DNA from: Arenimonas sp.
GTDB taxonomy: Bacteria > Pseudomonadota > Alphaproteobacteria > Rhizobiales > Rhizobiaceae
Assembly: GCA_019459145.1 (NCBI GenBank)
Contig: JAIBEK010000055.1
Coordinates: forward strand, 1-64,000
DNA length: 64,000 nucleotides
Direction of reading: 5' to 3'
The notes beneath the pieces were generated by a model. The model did not search any database, was not told the origin of the DNA, and saw nothing but the letters and a program-made list of their open reading frames with translations. Of the stretch, positions 49,401 to 55,937 are shown piece by piece (the first letter of the stretch is position 1; the number at the start of each line of letters is the position of its first letter). The position numbers were made by a program, and so were the translations under genes.

Positions 49401-49623
49401 GGGCCGTGACAAGGACGGCGGTCGTGGTGGTTTTGGCCACAAGGGCGACCGTTCGGAGCGCCCGGATCGCGGCGAGCGCAAGGATCGGCCCAATCGGCCG
49501 GACCGCGACGCAAAGTCGCAGCCCGCCCGTTTCGAGGCAAAGCCGCCGCGCAAGGAGAAGCCGATCGATCCGGATTCGCCCTTTGCCAAGCTTGCCGCGC
49601 TCAAGGAGCAGATGAAGAAGTAA
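46465..49623 (+). CDS. Suv3-like DEAD/DEAH-box RNA helicase with long acidic and basic C-terminal tail
   Basis: The helicase core resembles mitochondrial SUV3: Walker A GPTNTGKTHFAI, the Walker B variant DEIQLAGD, SAT motif LLGSATMK and motif VI QIAGRAGRH. Start choice is uncertain. ATG 46465 (1052 residues) has GGGG close by, while ATG 46507 (MILSGRGVTAVLGPTNTGKT) begins right at the core. A middle domain spans about 330-880. The last 180 residues are low-complexity: first Ala/Glu-rich (about 905-1000), then Arg/Gly/Asp/Lys-rich. Alphaproteobacterial homologues have similar disordered tails. Its likely role is RNA unwinding in degradation. The S4-protein gene begins one base after its stop codon. 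Confidence 0.88.
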   Translation: MIPCSAEPSLNSQPMILSGRGVTAVLGPTNTGKTHFAIDRMVAHGSGMIGLPLRLLAREVYGRLVERVGASQVALVTGEEKISPPGARFSVCTVEAMPRETKASFVAIDEIQLAGDLERGHIFTDRLLHLRGRDETLLLGSATMKPILLQLLPGITVVERPRLSQLFYAGQKKITRLPQRTAIVAFSADEVYAIAELIRRQRGGAAVVLGALSPRTRNAQVALYQEGDVDYLVATDAIGMGLNLDVDHVAFAQDRKFDGYQFRNLNPGELGQIAGRAGRHLKDGTFGVTGRVDPFEEEMVERLQGHEFDSVKVLQWRTARFDFSSIPALLRSLEAGPRVEGLTKALPAIDQQALEFLARYPEVRDLADAPARVERLWEACALPDYRRITPAQHADLIQSLFFDLVRHGAVNEDFMAEQVRRADRTDGEIDTLSARIAQIRTWTYVSNRPGWLADPTHWQEKTREIEDRLSDALHERLTKRFVDRRTSVLMKRLRENAMLEAEISVNGDVFVEGHHMGQLAGFRFTPISGMEGSDAKAVEAAAHRALGLEFEARAARMHAAGNSDLAISADGLVRWLGDPVARLIGADHMLHPRVILLADEQLTGAARDHVVARIERFVNHHISTILKPLDDLSRAEDLQGLAKGLAYQLVENLGVLFRRDVSDDVKSLDQDARASMRRYGVRFGAYHIFMPALLKPAPAELITLLWALKNDGLDKPGYGDLIPVLAAGRTSVVTDPGYERMFYKLAGFRFLGKRAVRIDILERLADLIRPLLQWKTGSPQRPDGAYDGRRFTTTTAMLSILGATPDDMEEILKGLGYRADSVTAEEAEAFLSAQTAPSASAADKPAEAEQASGEHGDAVAAHEEPVSTENSADEAPVASQAVAEETPAATEDSPATTEESAAPAEDAAVSGELAAEDAAAAEPKPVLLWRPGGRADNQRGARPAGDRQRTGNRGPNRAPAEGQAEGKRDERRRDGEGSKGRDKDGGRGGFGHKGDRSERPDRGERKDRPNRPDRDAKSQPARFEAKPPRKEKPIDPDSPFAKLAALKEQMKK

Positions 49624-49624
49624 C

Positions 49625-50038
49625 ATGGACGACAAGCAGTCACCGAACGGTTCGCGCCAGCGCATCGACAAGTGGTTGTTCTTCGCCCGCGTTACGAAAT
49701 CACGCTCGCTCGCGCAGGAGCGCGTGTCGGGCGGGCATGTCAGGGTCAATGGACAAATCGTCCGTCAATCCAGCCACTTGATCGGACCGGGCGACCGCAT
49801 CGAAGTTGCGCTGCAAAAGCGTGACATCGTGCTTCTGGTGGTAAAGCCGGGGGAGCGTCGCGGGCCTTTCGAGCAAGCCCGTCTTCTCTATGAGGACATC
49901 ACTCCACCGCCGAGCGAGGAAGACAAGCTGGGGCTGCTGGATCAGGCCACACGCCTGCCGGGGTCAGGGCGCCCAACCAAGAAGGAGAGGCGGGCGATCG
50001 ACCGGCTGCAACCGGGCGAGCTCTGGTCCGACGATTAG
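49625..50038 (+). CDS. RNA-binding S4 domain protein, Hsp15 (HslR)-like
   Basis: The 137-residue protein contains an S4 RNA-binding domain at about 10-70: RQRIDKWLFFARVTKSRSLA, then SGGHVRVNGQIV. A basic C-terminal tail holds RPTKKERRAIDRL. Hsp15 of E. coli binds 50S subunits carrying a stalled nascent chain. The start at 49625 is one base after the helicase stop, implying coupled translation. Pairing of a Suv3-like helicase with an S4 protein suggests a shared RNA task, which is inference. Confidence 0.87.
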   Translation: MDDKQSPNGSRQRIDKWLFFARVTKSRSLAQERVSGGHVRVNGQIVRQSSHLIGPGDRIEVALQKRDIVLLVVKPGERRGPFEQARLLYEDITPPPSEEDKLGLLDQATRLPGSGRPTKKERRAIDRLQPGELWSDD

Positions 50039-50229
50039 AAAACTGTGCGCGGCCGCGGCTATTTTCAGAACTGTTTATCCTTGCTATAGCCCGGATAACA
50101 CAGTAGCTCACGTCCCTGTCCAGCAGAATCCAATGCGGCCCGTCAATGGATTGGTCCGTGTCCGTGATGGATCGCAATTGAGCTGGAGCCGAACGCCGCC
50201 TGCGCAGAAACGAGACCCTGGAGTGCCGC

Positions 50230-50568
50230 ATGACTTATATAGTCACTGACAATTGTATTCGCTGCAAGTATACCGATTGCGTCGAGGTCTGCCCGGTCGA
50301 CTGTTTCTACGAAGGTGAGAATTTCCTCGTCATCCATCCGGACGAGTGCATTGACTGTGGCGTGTGCGAGCCGGAATGTCCGGCCGAGGCGATCAAGCCG
50401 GATACGGAGCCGGGCCTGGACAAGTGGCTGCAGATCAACACGGACTATGCCAAGATCTGGCCCAATATCACGGTGAGGCGCGATCCGCTCCCCGAGGCCA
50501 AGGAGATGGACGGCGTGGCCGGCAAGTTCGAAAAGTTCTTTTCGACGAAGCCTGGTAGCGGCGATTGA
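50230..50568 (+). CDS. fdxA: 7Fe ferredoxin FdxA
   Basis: This 112-residue ferredoxin of the [3Fe-4S][4Fe-4S] type has a first cysteine set in [17 protein letters not shown] (Cys9, 12, 17, 21, 25) and a second in [12 protein letters not shown] (Cys40, 43, 46, 50). The long C-terminal extension (about 55-112) is typical of the FdxA/Azotobacter type. It serves as a low-potential electron carrier. ATG 50230 follows GGAG by 7 bases. A gap of 191 bases separates it from the S4 gene; an AT-rich stretch near 50075-50110 could hold its promoter. Confidence 0.95.
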   Translation: MTYIVTDNCIRCKYTDCVEVCPVDCFYEGENFLVIHPDECIDCGVCEPECPAEAIKPDTEPGLDKWLQINTDYAKIWPNITVRRDPLPEAKEMDGVAGKFEKFFSTKPGSGD

Positions 50569-50957
50569 TCGCCCTTTCGACACGCGTCGCGTGACAGACT
50601 GAACTGGGCCGGAGGCGGCGGCACCAAGCAGCCGTCACCGGTCGGGATCGGCCGCATTGTGGCGATGCGGCAGTAAAATATTGATTTCCTCATATTTTTG
50701 TGGTAGCAAGATAGAACTGTTCCACTTCGCGGCATCGGTGTGCCCTGAACCATCACGAAAGCAAACCCATCGTCCAACGCGGTTACCGTGGCACTAGCGA
50801 TCCGCGCGGTCGCGTTGCTGTTGCGACGATAGGGACGTTTTGCGTGGCGGGCTGGACCAGGATGAAGTGACCCGACGGTTTCCCCCGTCTCATCCGGGCC
50901 TGACCGACCCGGCACCGGCTTGATCGCCGGGAGCATAACAGGGAGTTTTTGAAACGA
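50569..50957. other. Intergenic region with long carD leader
   Basis: This 389-base gap precedes carD. A candidate promoter lies at 50681-50709, which would leave a 5' leader of about 240 bases. The leader has several GC-rich inverted segments around 50860-50930. I do not recognise a riboswitch or small RNA family and see no coding gene. Confidence 0.45.
50681..50709 (+). promoter_or_regulatory. Candidate promoter of carD
   Basis: TTGATT at 50681-50686, a 17-base AT-rich spacer and TAGCAA at 50704-50709. The surrounding 40 bases are the most AT-rich part of the gap. Motif match only. Confidence 0.35.
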
Positions 50958-51527
50958 ATGACGACCCAGCAGAAAAAATCTTCGACGCGCCAAGGCTTCA
51001 AGACCGGCGAATCGATCGTCTACCCGGCACATGGTGTCGGTATCATCACCGCCATCGAAGAGCAAGAAGTGGCCGGCATGAAGCTCGAGCTTTTCGTGAT
51101 CGACTTCGAGAAGGACAAGATGCGTCTCAAGGTTCCGGTCGGCAAGGCCGTGAGCATCGGCATGCGCAAGCTTTCCGAAAGCGATTTCGTCGAGCGTGCC
51201 CTGAAGGTCGTTCAGGGGAAGGCGCGCGTCAAGCGTACCATGTGGTCACGCCGTGCCCAGGAATATGACGCGAAGATCAATTCCGGCGACCTGATCTCGA
51301 TCGCCGAAGTGGTTCGCGATCTCTTCCGCGCCGAGAACCAGCCCGAGCAGTCCTATTCCGAGCGCCAGCTGTATGAAGCGGCCCTCGACCGAATGGCGCG
51401 CGAAATCGCCGCCGTCAACAAGATGTCCGAGACCGAGGCCGTGCGCCTGGTCGAGGTCAATCTGGCCAAGGGCCCAAAGCGCGGCAAGGGCGTTGAAGAG
51501 GATGATGCTCAGGAGGAGGCCGCGTAA
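50958..51527 (+). CDS. CarD-family transcriptional regulator
   Basis: CarD proteins bind the RNA polymerase beta subunit and stabilise open complexes, notably at rRNA promoters. The 189-residue protein has the RNA polymerase-interacting Tudor-like domain at about 14-70 (GESIVYPAHGVGIITAIEEQ, VIDFEKDKMRLKVPV). A helical C-terminal DNA-binding domain follows at about 75-165, with WSRRAQEYDAKINSGD. The ATG at 50958 is chosen because MTTQQKKSSTRQGFKTGES is the usual family start; an in-frame TTG at 50949 lies only 3 bases from the Shine-Dalgarno AGGGAG. A strong terminator follows at 51564. Confidence 0.93.
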   Translation: MTTQQKKSSTRQGFKTGESIVYPAHGVGIITAIEEQEVAGMKLELFVIDFEKDKMRLKVPVGKAVSIGMRKLSESDFVERALKVVQGKARVKRTMWSRRAQEYDAKINSGDLISIAEVVRDLFRAENQPEQSYSERQLYEAALDRMAREIAAVNKMSETEAVRLVEVNLAKGPKRGKGVEEDDAQEEAA

Positions 51528-51563
51528 GGCTTCTCTCGGCGGAATACCAGCCTTCCTAAGATT

Positions 51564-51595
51564 AAAGCCTCCGGTCGATGACCGGAGGCTTTTTC
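51564..51595 (+). terminator. Intrinsic terminator of carD
   Basis: Perfect 12-bp arms (AAAGCCTCCGGT and its complement, 51564-51575 and 51581-51592) surround a 5-base loop. The right arm merges into a five-T run. It lies 36 bases after carD and 32 bases before the convergent kpsE stop, and its A-rich left side may let it end that transcript too. Confidence 0.92.
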
Positions 51596-51626
51596 GTTGG
51601 GACAGAATGAAACGGGATCGGCGGGC

Positions 51627-52937
51627 TCAGGCCCGGTCACGAATATTGTAATAGATGAGCGTCGCCATGCCCCAGCCGAACATGCCGGCCAGAAACACCA
51701 TGAACGCATAGAGAAGGCGCTGCGGGTACTGGGCCAACTGCGAAAGTGTCGGCTGGATGAAGACCGCCAGGTAACGCTGCTTGCCGGTCGCATCCATGCG
51801 GGCCTTTTCCAGCGAGGCGAGGGCCGCGGCATAGGTCCGTTCGCCGAACTCGCGTTCGAGTTCGAGCTTCTCATAGAGTTGCAGGCGACCCGACACGTCA
51901 GAGCCGATCAGGTTCTGCGTGGTCCTTGCCGTCTTGGCGTCTGTCGTGCCGCTGCCGAGACGCTGTTTCTCGGTCTCGATCCGCGACGTCAGCGCCGAAA
52001 TCTGGCTCTTGATCACGCGAATGCGCGGCGTGTCCTCCGCCATCTGCGAGCGAGCGACCTCCAGATCGGCGTTGAGCTTCGCCAGTTCCTGTTCCATACC
52101 GGCTACGAGTTTAACCGCCAGCTTGGCACCCTCGACGGGGTCGACGTCCTGCGAAACGTCGCGGAATTCCCGCAGGGCCATGCGGGCATCCGTCAGACGC
52201 TGCTCGGCGATGCTGATCTCCTGGCGGGCGAGCTTCAGGGATTCCTCGTGCGCCTTGTCCGACAGTTCGTTGATCAGTTGCTCGGACTTTGCCAGGATGT
52301 AACCCGCAATCTCCTGCGCTTGCTGCGGTGTGAAAGCCTTGACCTGAAGCTGGAGAATACCGGACGAATGGTCAAAATTGATGGTGACCATCTTGCGCCA
52401 ATATTTCAGTTTGTCTTCGATCGGCAGCCCGGCCGCCAAACCGAAGAAATAGTCCGCGCCACGAGGCGCATAGACCGTGTCGAGGTCAAACCGGGAATCG
52501 ACGTCCTCCAGCATCCGCTCGCTGAGCAGGTAGTCGATCAGGATGTAGGAATCGGCAACCGTGCTGATCGCCGTCGTTTGCGTAAACATACCCATGATGT
52601 CCGATGCGCCCACTGACGAGCTTATGCTGCGGACGGCGAATGAAGAAGAACTGTGGTACTGGTCCTGAGCGACGAAGGCGAGATAAAGTGACGCCAGTGT
52701 GCTGGGAATGGCGACCAGTGCCGTGAATCCCGCGATAATGACGAGATGCCTGATCTTCAGGACCGACGTGTTTCGCTTCGATCGGACCGAACGCGCCTTT
52801 TTCTTGCCCTCGTCCAACAGCCCTTCAAGGATCCGCACATTGGGATGCTGCTTCGGCTTGGCTGCCGCGGCATCCGGTTTCGGCGGCGTGATCTTGGCGC
52901 CGGCCGCGCTCTCGGGATTTGCCATAGGGTCAGCCAT
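51627..52937 (-). CDS. rkpR: Capsule polysaccharide export inner-membrane protein (KpsE/RkpR/CtrB-like)
   Basis: This polysaccharide co-polymerase/export protein links the KpsMT ABC transporter to the outer membrane exporter. The 436-residue chain has a Pro/Lys-rich cytoplasmic start and a transmembrane helix at about 68-90 (HLVIIAGFTALVAIPSTLAS). A long periplasmic coiled region with heptads lies at about 215-330 (LARQEISIAEQRLTDARMAL). A C-terminal helix sits near 410-430 (LLYAFMVFLAGMFGWGMATL), preceded by PTLSQLAQYPQR. This is the KpsE/CtrB layout; the rhizobial homologue is RkpR. The start at 52937 overlaps kpsT by 8 bases; ATG 52925 is possible. It is the last gene of the kpsM-kpsT-kpsE operon. 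Confidence 0.88.
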   Translation of the reverse strand: MADPMANPESAAGAKITPPKPDAAAAKPKQHPNVRILEGLLDEGKKKARSVRSKRNTSVLKIRHLVIIAGFTALVAIPSTLASLYLAFVAQDQYHSSSSFAVRSISSSVGASDIMGMFTQTTAISTVADSYILIDYLLSERMLEDVDSRFDLDTVYAPRGADYFFGLAAGLPIEDKLKYWRKMVTINFDHSSGILQLQVKAFTPQQAQEIAGYILAKSEQLINELSDKAHEESLKLARQEISIAEQRLTDARMALREFRDVSQDVDPVEGAKLAVKLVAGMEQELAKLNADLEVARSQMAEDTPRIRVIKSQISALTSRIETEKQRLGSGTTDAKTARTTQNLIGSDVSGRLQLYEKLELEREFGERTYAAALASLEKARMDATGKQRYLAVFIQPTLSQLAQYPQRLLYAFMVFLAGMFGWGMATLIYYNIRDRA

Positions 52938-53589
52938 CCTTCATGTTCTTGTCGTGGGCGCGGATCGCATCCTCAACATCATCGAAATAAGTCAGTTTGC
53001 CTTTTTCCAGCACGATACCGCCGTCGCAATATTCCCGAATCGTTGCCGTGCTGTGAGATACCATGACGACATCAGAATCAACGAGGCGGGTCTGGAAGAC
53101 CTCACTGCATTTTTTCTTGAAATTGGCGTCGCCCACCGCGGTTATTTCATCGACCAGATAATAGTCGAAACTGACGCCCATACTCAAGCCGAATGCCAGG
53201 CGCGCCTTCATGCCGGATGAATAGGTCGCAACTGGCGATCGGAAGAACGGGCCAAGCTCGGCAAACTCGGCGACATAGTCGATCAGTTGCTCGGAATCCA
53301 CGCCGTAGATACGTGCCACGAAACGCACATTCTGCTCGCCAGTCAGGTTGCCCTGGAAACTCCCCTGGAAGCCGAGAGGCCAAGAAATGTTCCCCTCGCG
53401 GACAATGCGGCCGGCATCAAGGCGGATCGTGCCGGCGAAGAGGCGCAGAAGGGTCGATTTCCCTGCTCCGTTTCGGCCAAGCAGCCCGACGCTGCGACCG
53501 CGTCTCAGGACCAAGGAAACGCCATCAAGAATCGGCTTTTTGGTCCCGCGTGCATACACAAATTTAGAAGCCTGCTCTAATCTGATCAT
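52930..53589 (-). CDS. rkpS: Capsule polysaccharide ABC transporter ATP-binding protein (KpsT/RkpS)
   Basis: The 219-residue ATPase drives export of the lipid-linked capsular polysaccharide. Walker A is GLLGRNGAGKSTLLRL (Lys near 47), the signature is SSGMKARLAFGLS, Walker B is YYLVDEITAVGD and the switch His is in MVSHSTATI. Length and the signature variant SSGMKARL match KpsT/CtrD-type exporters, which lack the C-terminal carbohydrate-binding domain of Wzt. It overlaps kpsM by the four bases ATGA and kpsE by 8 bases, so the three are translationally coupled. Confidence 0.92.
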   Translation of the reverse strand: MIRLEQASKFVYARGTKKPILDGVSLVLRRGRSVGLLGRNGAGKSTLLRLFAGTIRLDAGRIVREGNISWPLGFQGSFQGNLTGEQNVRFVARIYGVDSEQLIDYVAEFAELGPFFRSPVATYSSGMKARLAFGLSMGVSFDYYLVDEITAVGDANFKKKCSEVFQTRLVDSDVVMVSHSTATIREYCDGGIVLEKGKLTYFDDVEDAIRAHDKNMKDG

Positions 53590-54353
53590 TCGTTACGCAG
53601 TGTCCTGGTGGAGAACGTGAACAGAATCATACCGGCAAACAATGCACAAAATACCCAGCTATAGAGGTATTCCGGACTGAAGCTCGTGGCGCGATATTCT
53701 GGATAAAACCCTCGCCGGAAGAGTGTCACCACATGGATTACCGGATTCAAGAGAATGATTTCCCTAAAGGGGTTCGGCAAAGCCTCCGGCAGAAACACAA
53801 CTCCCGACAACAGAAACAGCGGGCGGCTGACGATATGAAACACGCTCTCGTAAAGCGGGTATTTCAAGAACAGCACCGTATTGACCAAGCTGGCTCCCAG
53901 CGCGAGGAGACTTCCAAGCAGCGCAGCTTCGATGATAAATCCCCAGCCGGGCTGCAGCGAGGTGTGCAGTGTGCTGGCGATGACAGAGAATACGATCAAG
54001 CCAACCAGGACAGTGGTGCCCATCTGAAGAATATAACGGGCCACCACAGTATCTATCGGTGCCACATTCGGGTAGCTCAACAACGATTTGTTGGCCTTCA
54101 AAGCACCGCTCACTTGACCAAGAGTCGCCAGATAGAACTGAAAGCCGATATAACCGGTCGCGAAGAACATAGGGAAGCTGGACCCCAGCGGCGGGGCGTG
54201 CGCGATCGCGCTGAAGATTACGGTCATCAGCATGACGTGAGCGGCAGGGTCCAGCAGTGCCCATAGGTAACCACCCGGCTTGTTACCGAATCGTGCCGAC
54301 ATCTCGCGCATCAACAGTGCGGCAACGATCCTGAGATGTGTCTTTATATACAC
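53586..54353 (-). CDS. rkpT: Capsule polysaccharide ABC-2 type permease (KpsM/RkpT)
   Basis: The 255-residue permease has six hydrophobic helices of the ABC-2 fold. Its opening YIKTHLRIVAALLMREMSAR holds the amphipathic interface helix with the RxxK/R-type polysaccharide exporter motif. GYLWALLDPAAHVMLM follows, and LFRRGFYPEYRATSFSPEYL lies near the end. I start it at GTG 54353 because GGAGGAG lies 5 bases upstream. This yields the usual KpsM length near 258, whereas the ATG at 54428 adds 25 unlike residues. It is first in the kpsM-T-E operon. G+C content drops in this gene compared with housekeeping neighbours, as is usual for capsule loci. Confidence 0.9.
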   Translation of the reverse strand: MYIKTHLRIVAALLMREMSARFGNKPGGYLWALLDPAAHVMLMTVIFSAIAHAPPLGSSFPMFFATGYIGFQFYLATLGQVSGALKANKSLLSYPNVAPIDTVVARYILQMGTTVLVGLIVFSVIASTLHTSLQPGWGFIIEAALLGSLLALGASLVNTVLFLKYPLYESVFHIVSRPLFLLSGVVFLPEALPNPFREIILLNPVIHVVTLFRRGFYPEYRATSFSPEYLYSWVFCALFAGMILFTFSTRTLRNE

Positions 54354-54381
54354 TATTGCTCCTCCAGATCCCAAAAGCACT

Positions 54382-54393
54382 CGACCTAGGTCG
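54382..54393. promoter_or_regulatory. Perfect 12-bp palindrome upstream of kpsM
   Basis: CGACCTAGGTCG is self-complementary and lies 29 bases upstream of the kpsM GTG start. It could be a regulator site or part of the promoter region. No family assignment is possible. Confidence 0.35.
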
Positions 54394-54602
54394 CTTGAGA
54401 GGTGGCGTGTGTCATACGTAACGAGCATGCATCATGTTTTTGTGGCAAAAAAGGGCTCGCCGAGCCTATTGCCGTCCTCTTTTGCCTTTCATGCGCGCTT
54501 GAAGCAGCCGGATTTGCTTACTCCTGAAAAGGGCCTTTTCGGACACGCAATCCCAGTGACCCGCGTAATCCAATGTTCATTGCTTCAGAGCGTAGAGCGA
54601 AG

Positions 54603-55661
54603 CTAGGCAATTCCCGTTTCACTTGCTCCGAGAGTCTCTAACAATAAACGACCCTGCGCAATCGGGTCGGCATCGGATTTTAAGAAGCCCACAATGTCGG
54701 CCACATCGCCCGCGATCTGGGTTGTCTTGGCCAAGCCGAAACCGCGCTCGAGCAGATAGCCCTGCTTCTCTCCGAACACAAACGGAATTGTGCCGTCGCT
54801 TCGAACCGGCTTGCGAAAATGGGTCAGGGCGAAGAGCTTCGTCCATTCCTTGCGGAGCGCTTTCGAAACATTCACATCGCTGCCCTTGAAACAGACGGGC
54901 CCGGACGCTTCGTCTATCCAGTGCAAAATACCTAGCAGAAACGGTGCATTATAGATTGTTCCACTGCCGCCCTCTCTCAAACTCGTTACTTGGTGCCTGG
55001 CGAAAGAGGTTCCTAAAGTTCGCACTTCACCATTCAAATACTCGATATCACCTCCTGGGACTGCCGTAATTTTCGGCGCGTTCATTAATATCTCGGGCCG
55101 TGGTTTCTTCGGAATGGCTTTGGTTAGGAAATCCAAAACTTTCTCGGCCATAACAATCTGGTATTCGGGTGTTAAATGTCCCCAATCCGCGAAGATTTCA
55201 TCGACGCCAATGCCGCCCTTCGCGAGTCTCTGCACCGTCGCAAAACCGTCGATATAATCGATGCCGTAGTGGTCGCAGATTTTCGTGCAAATATTGTAAG
55301 CATCGGTATTTTTTCCTTCTTGAGCGAAGGCTCGTTGAGGTAAAAAAACGCAAATCGGCGTGCATACGGCTTCATCTGTCGCGAAATGACGAAGTAGACC
55401 GGTATAAGAAGCGGCTAAATATTCGAGAGACAGGTTGCTTATGTCCAGAAACTGTTGATCATTTATTGTGAAATCCAGAAGGGCGTAATCAAAATTATCT
55501 GCAATGTTCTCTTTTGAGATTATAAAACTTCCGTAGAGGGATGGGCTTGCTCCAAGCGAGAGGTTTTCAATTTCCCAATGTTCGGGGCTAATTTTTTTCA
55601 GAGCATTCGCCCATCCGCGGGTCATCACTGAATTGGAAGTTCCGATAATGGCAATTCGCAT
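54603..55661 (-). CDS. SGNH/GDSL-like hydrolase-fold protein of unknown function in the capsule locus
   Basis: I do not recognise a named family. The 352-residue protein shows weak SGNH hydrolase blocks in its first 180 residues: IGTSNSV at about 5-11 (position of the nucleophile Ser), LSLGASPS near 34-41, LDFTINDQQ with the Asn near 67, and ADWGHLTPEY near 158-167, the Asp-x-x-His of block V. The remaining half has no recognisable domain. No signal peptide is visible. Base composition is unusual (20 G+C in the 60 bases 55441-55500), pointing to horizontal origin. It is upstream of kpsM on the same strand, 249 bases apart, and divergent from rkpA. A role in acyl modification of polysaccharide is a guess. 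Confidence 0.6.
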   Translation of the reverse strand: MRIAIIGTSNSVMTRGWANALKKISPEHWEIENLSLGASPSLYGSFIISKENIADNFDYALLDFTINDQQFLDISNLSLEYLAASYTGLLRHFATDEAVCTPICVFLPQRAFAQEGKNTDAYNICTKICDHYGIDYIDGFATVQRLAKGGIGVDEIFADWGHLTPEYQIVMAEKVLDFLTKAIPKKPRPEILMNAPKITAVPGGDIEYLNGEVRTLGTSFARHQVTSLREGGSGTIYNAPFLLGILHWIDEASGPVCFKGSDVNVSKALRKEWTKLFALTHFRKPVRSDGTIPFVFGEKQGYLLERGFGLAKTTQIAGDVADIVGFLKSDADPIAQGRLLLETLGASETGIA

Positions 55662-55836
55662 TTTTGCGGTGGCTCTCTGATTTGTTTGGCACTTAATAAC
55701 TTAACCATCGACGGGCGTCTACGAGCGCGTTTGTTCACTTGCTTCGTCCTGTTGGTGATGCCGTGATAGTTGGCTCCTGGATATTAGGAGCATTCGCCCG
55801 AAGCCTCCTTCGCGATCCGATAAAGCCGTGATGCGA

Positions 55837-55865
55837 TTGACGCTGTATCAGTGCTTGGCTAAGTG
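55837..55865 (+). promoter_or_regulatory. Candidate promoter of rkpA
   Basis: TTGACG at 55837-55842, a 17-base spacer and TAAGTG at 55860-55865, 72 bases before the rkpA ATG. It is located in the 276-base divergent gap next to the AT-rich gene. Motif match only. Confidence 0.4.
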
Positions 55866-55937
55866 GATGCGGGATGCTTTTGTTGAAGCGCCGAGGTTGT
55901 CGTGCCGTAAACCAATGAAACTCTGCGATCGAAGTAT

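Noticed and set aside
54354..54428. Upstream 25-codon extension of kpsM from ATG 54428
   Set aside because: The GTG at 54353 has GGAGGAG 5 bases upstream and gives the usual KpsM length and N-terminus. The extension covers the 12-bp palindrome and is not family-like.
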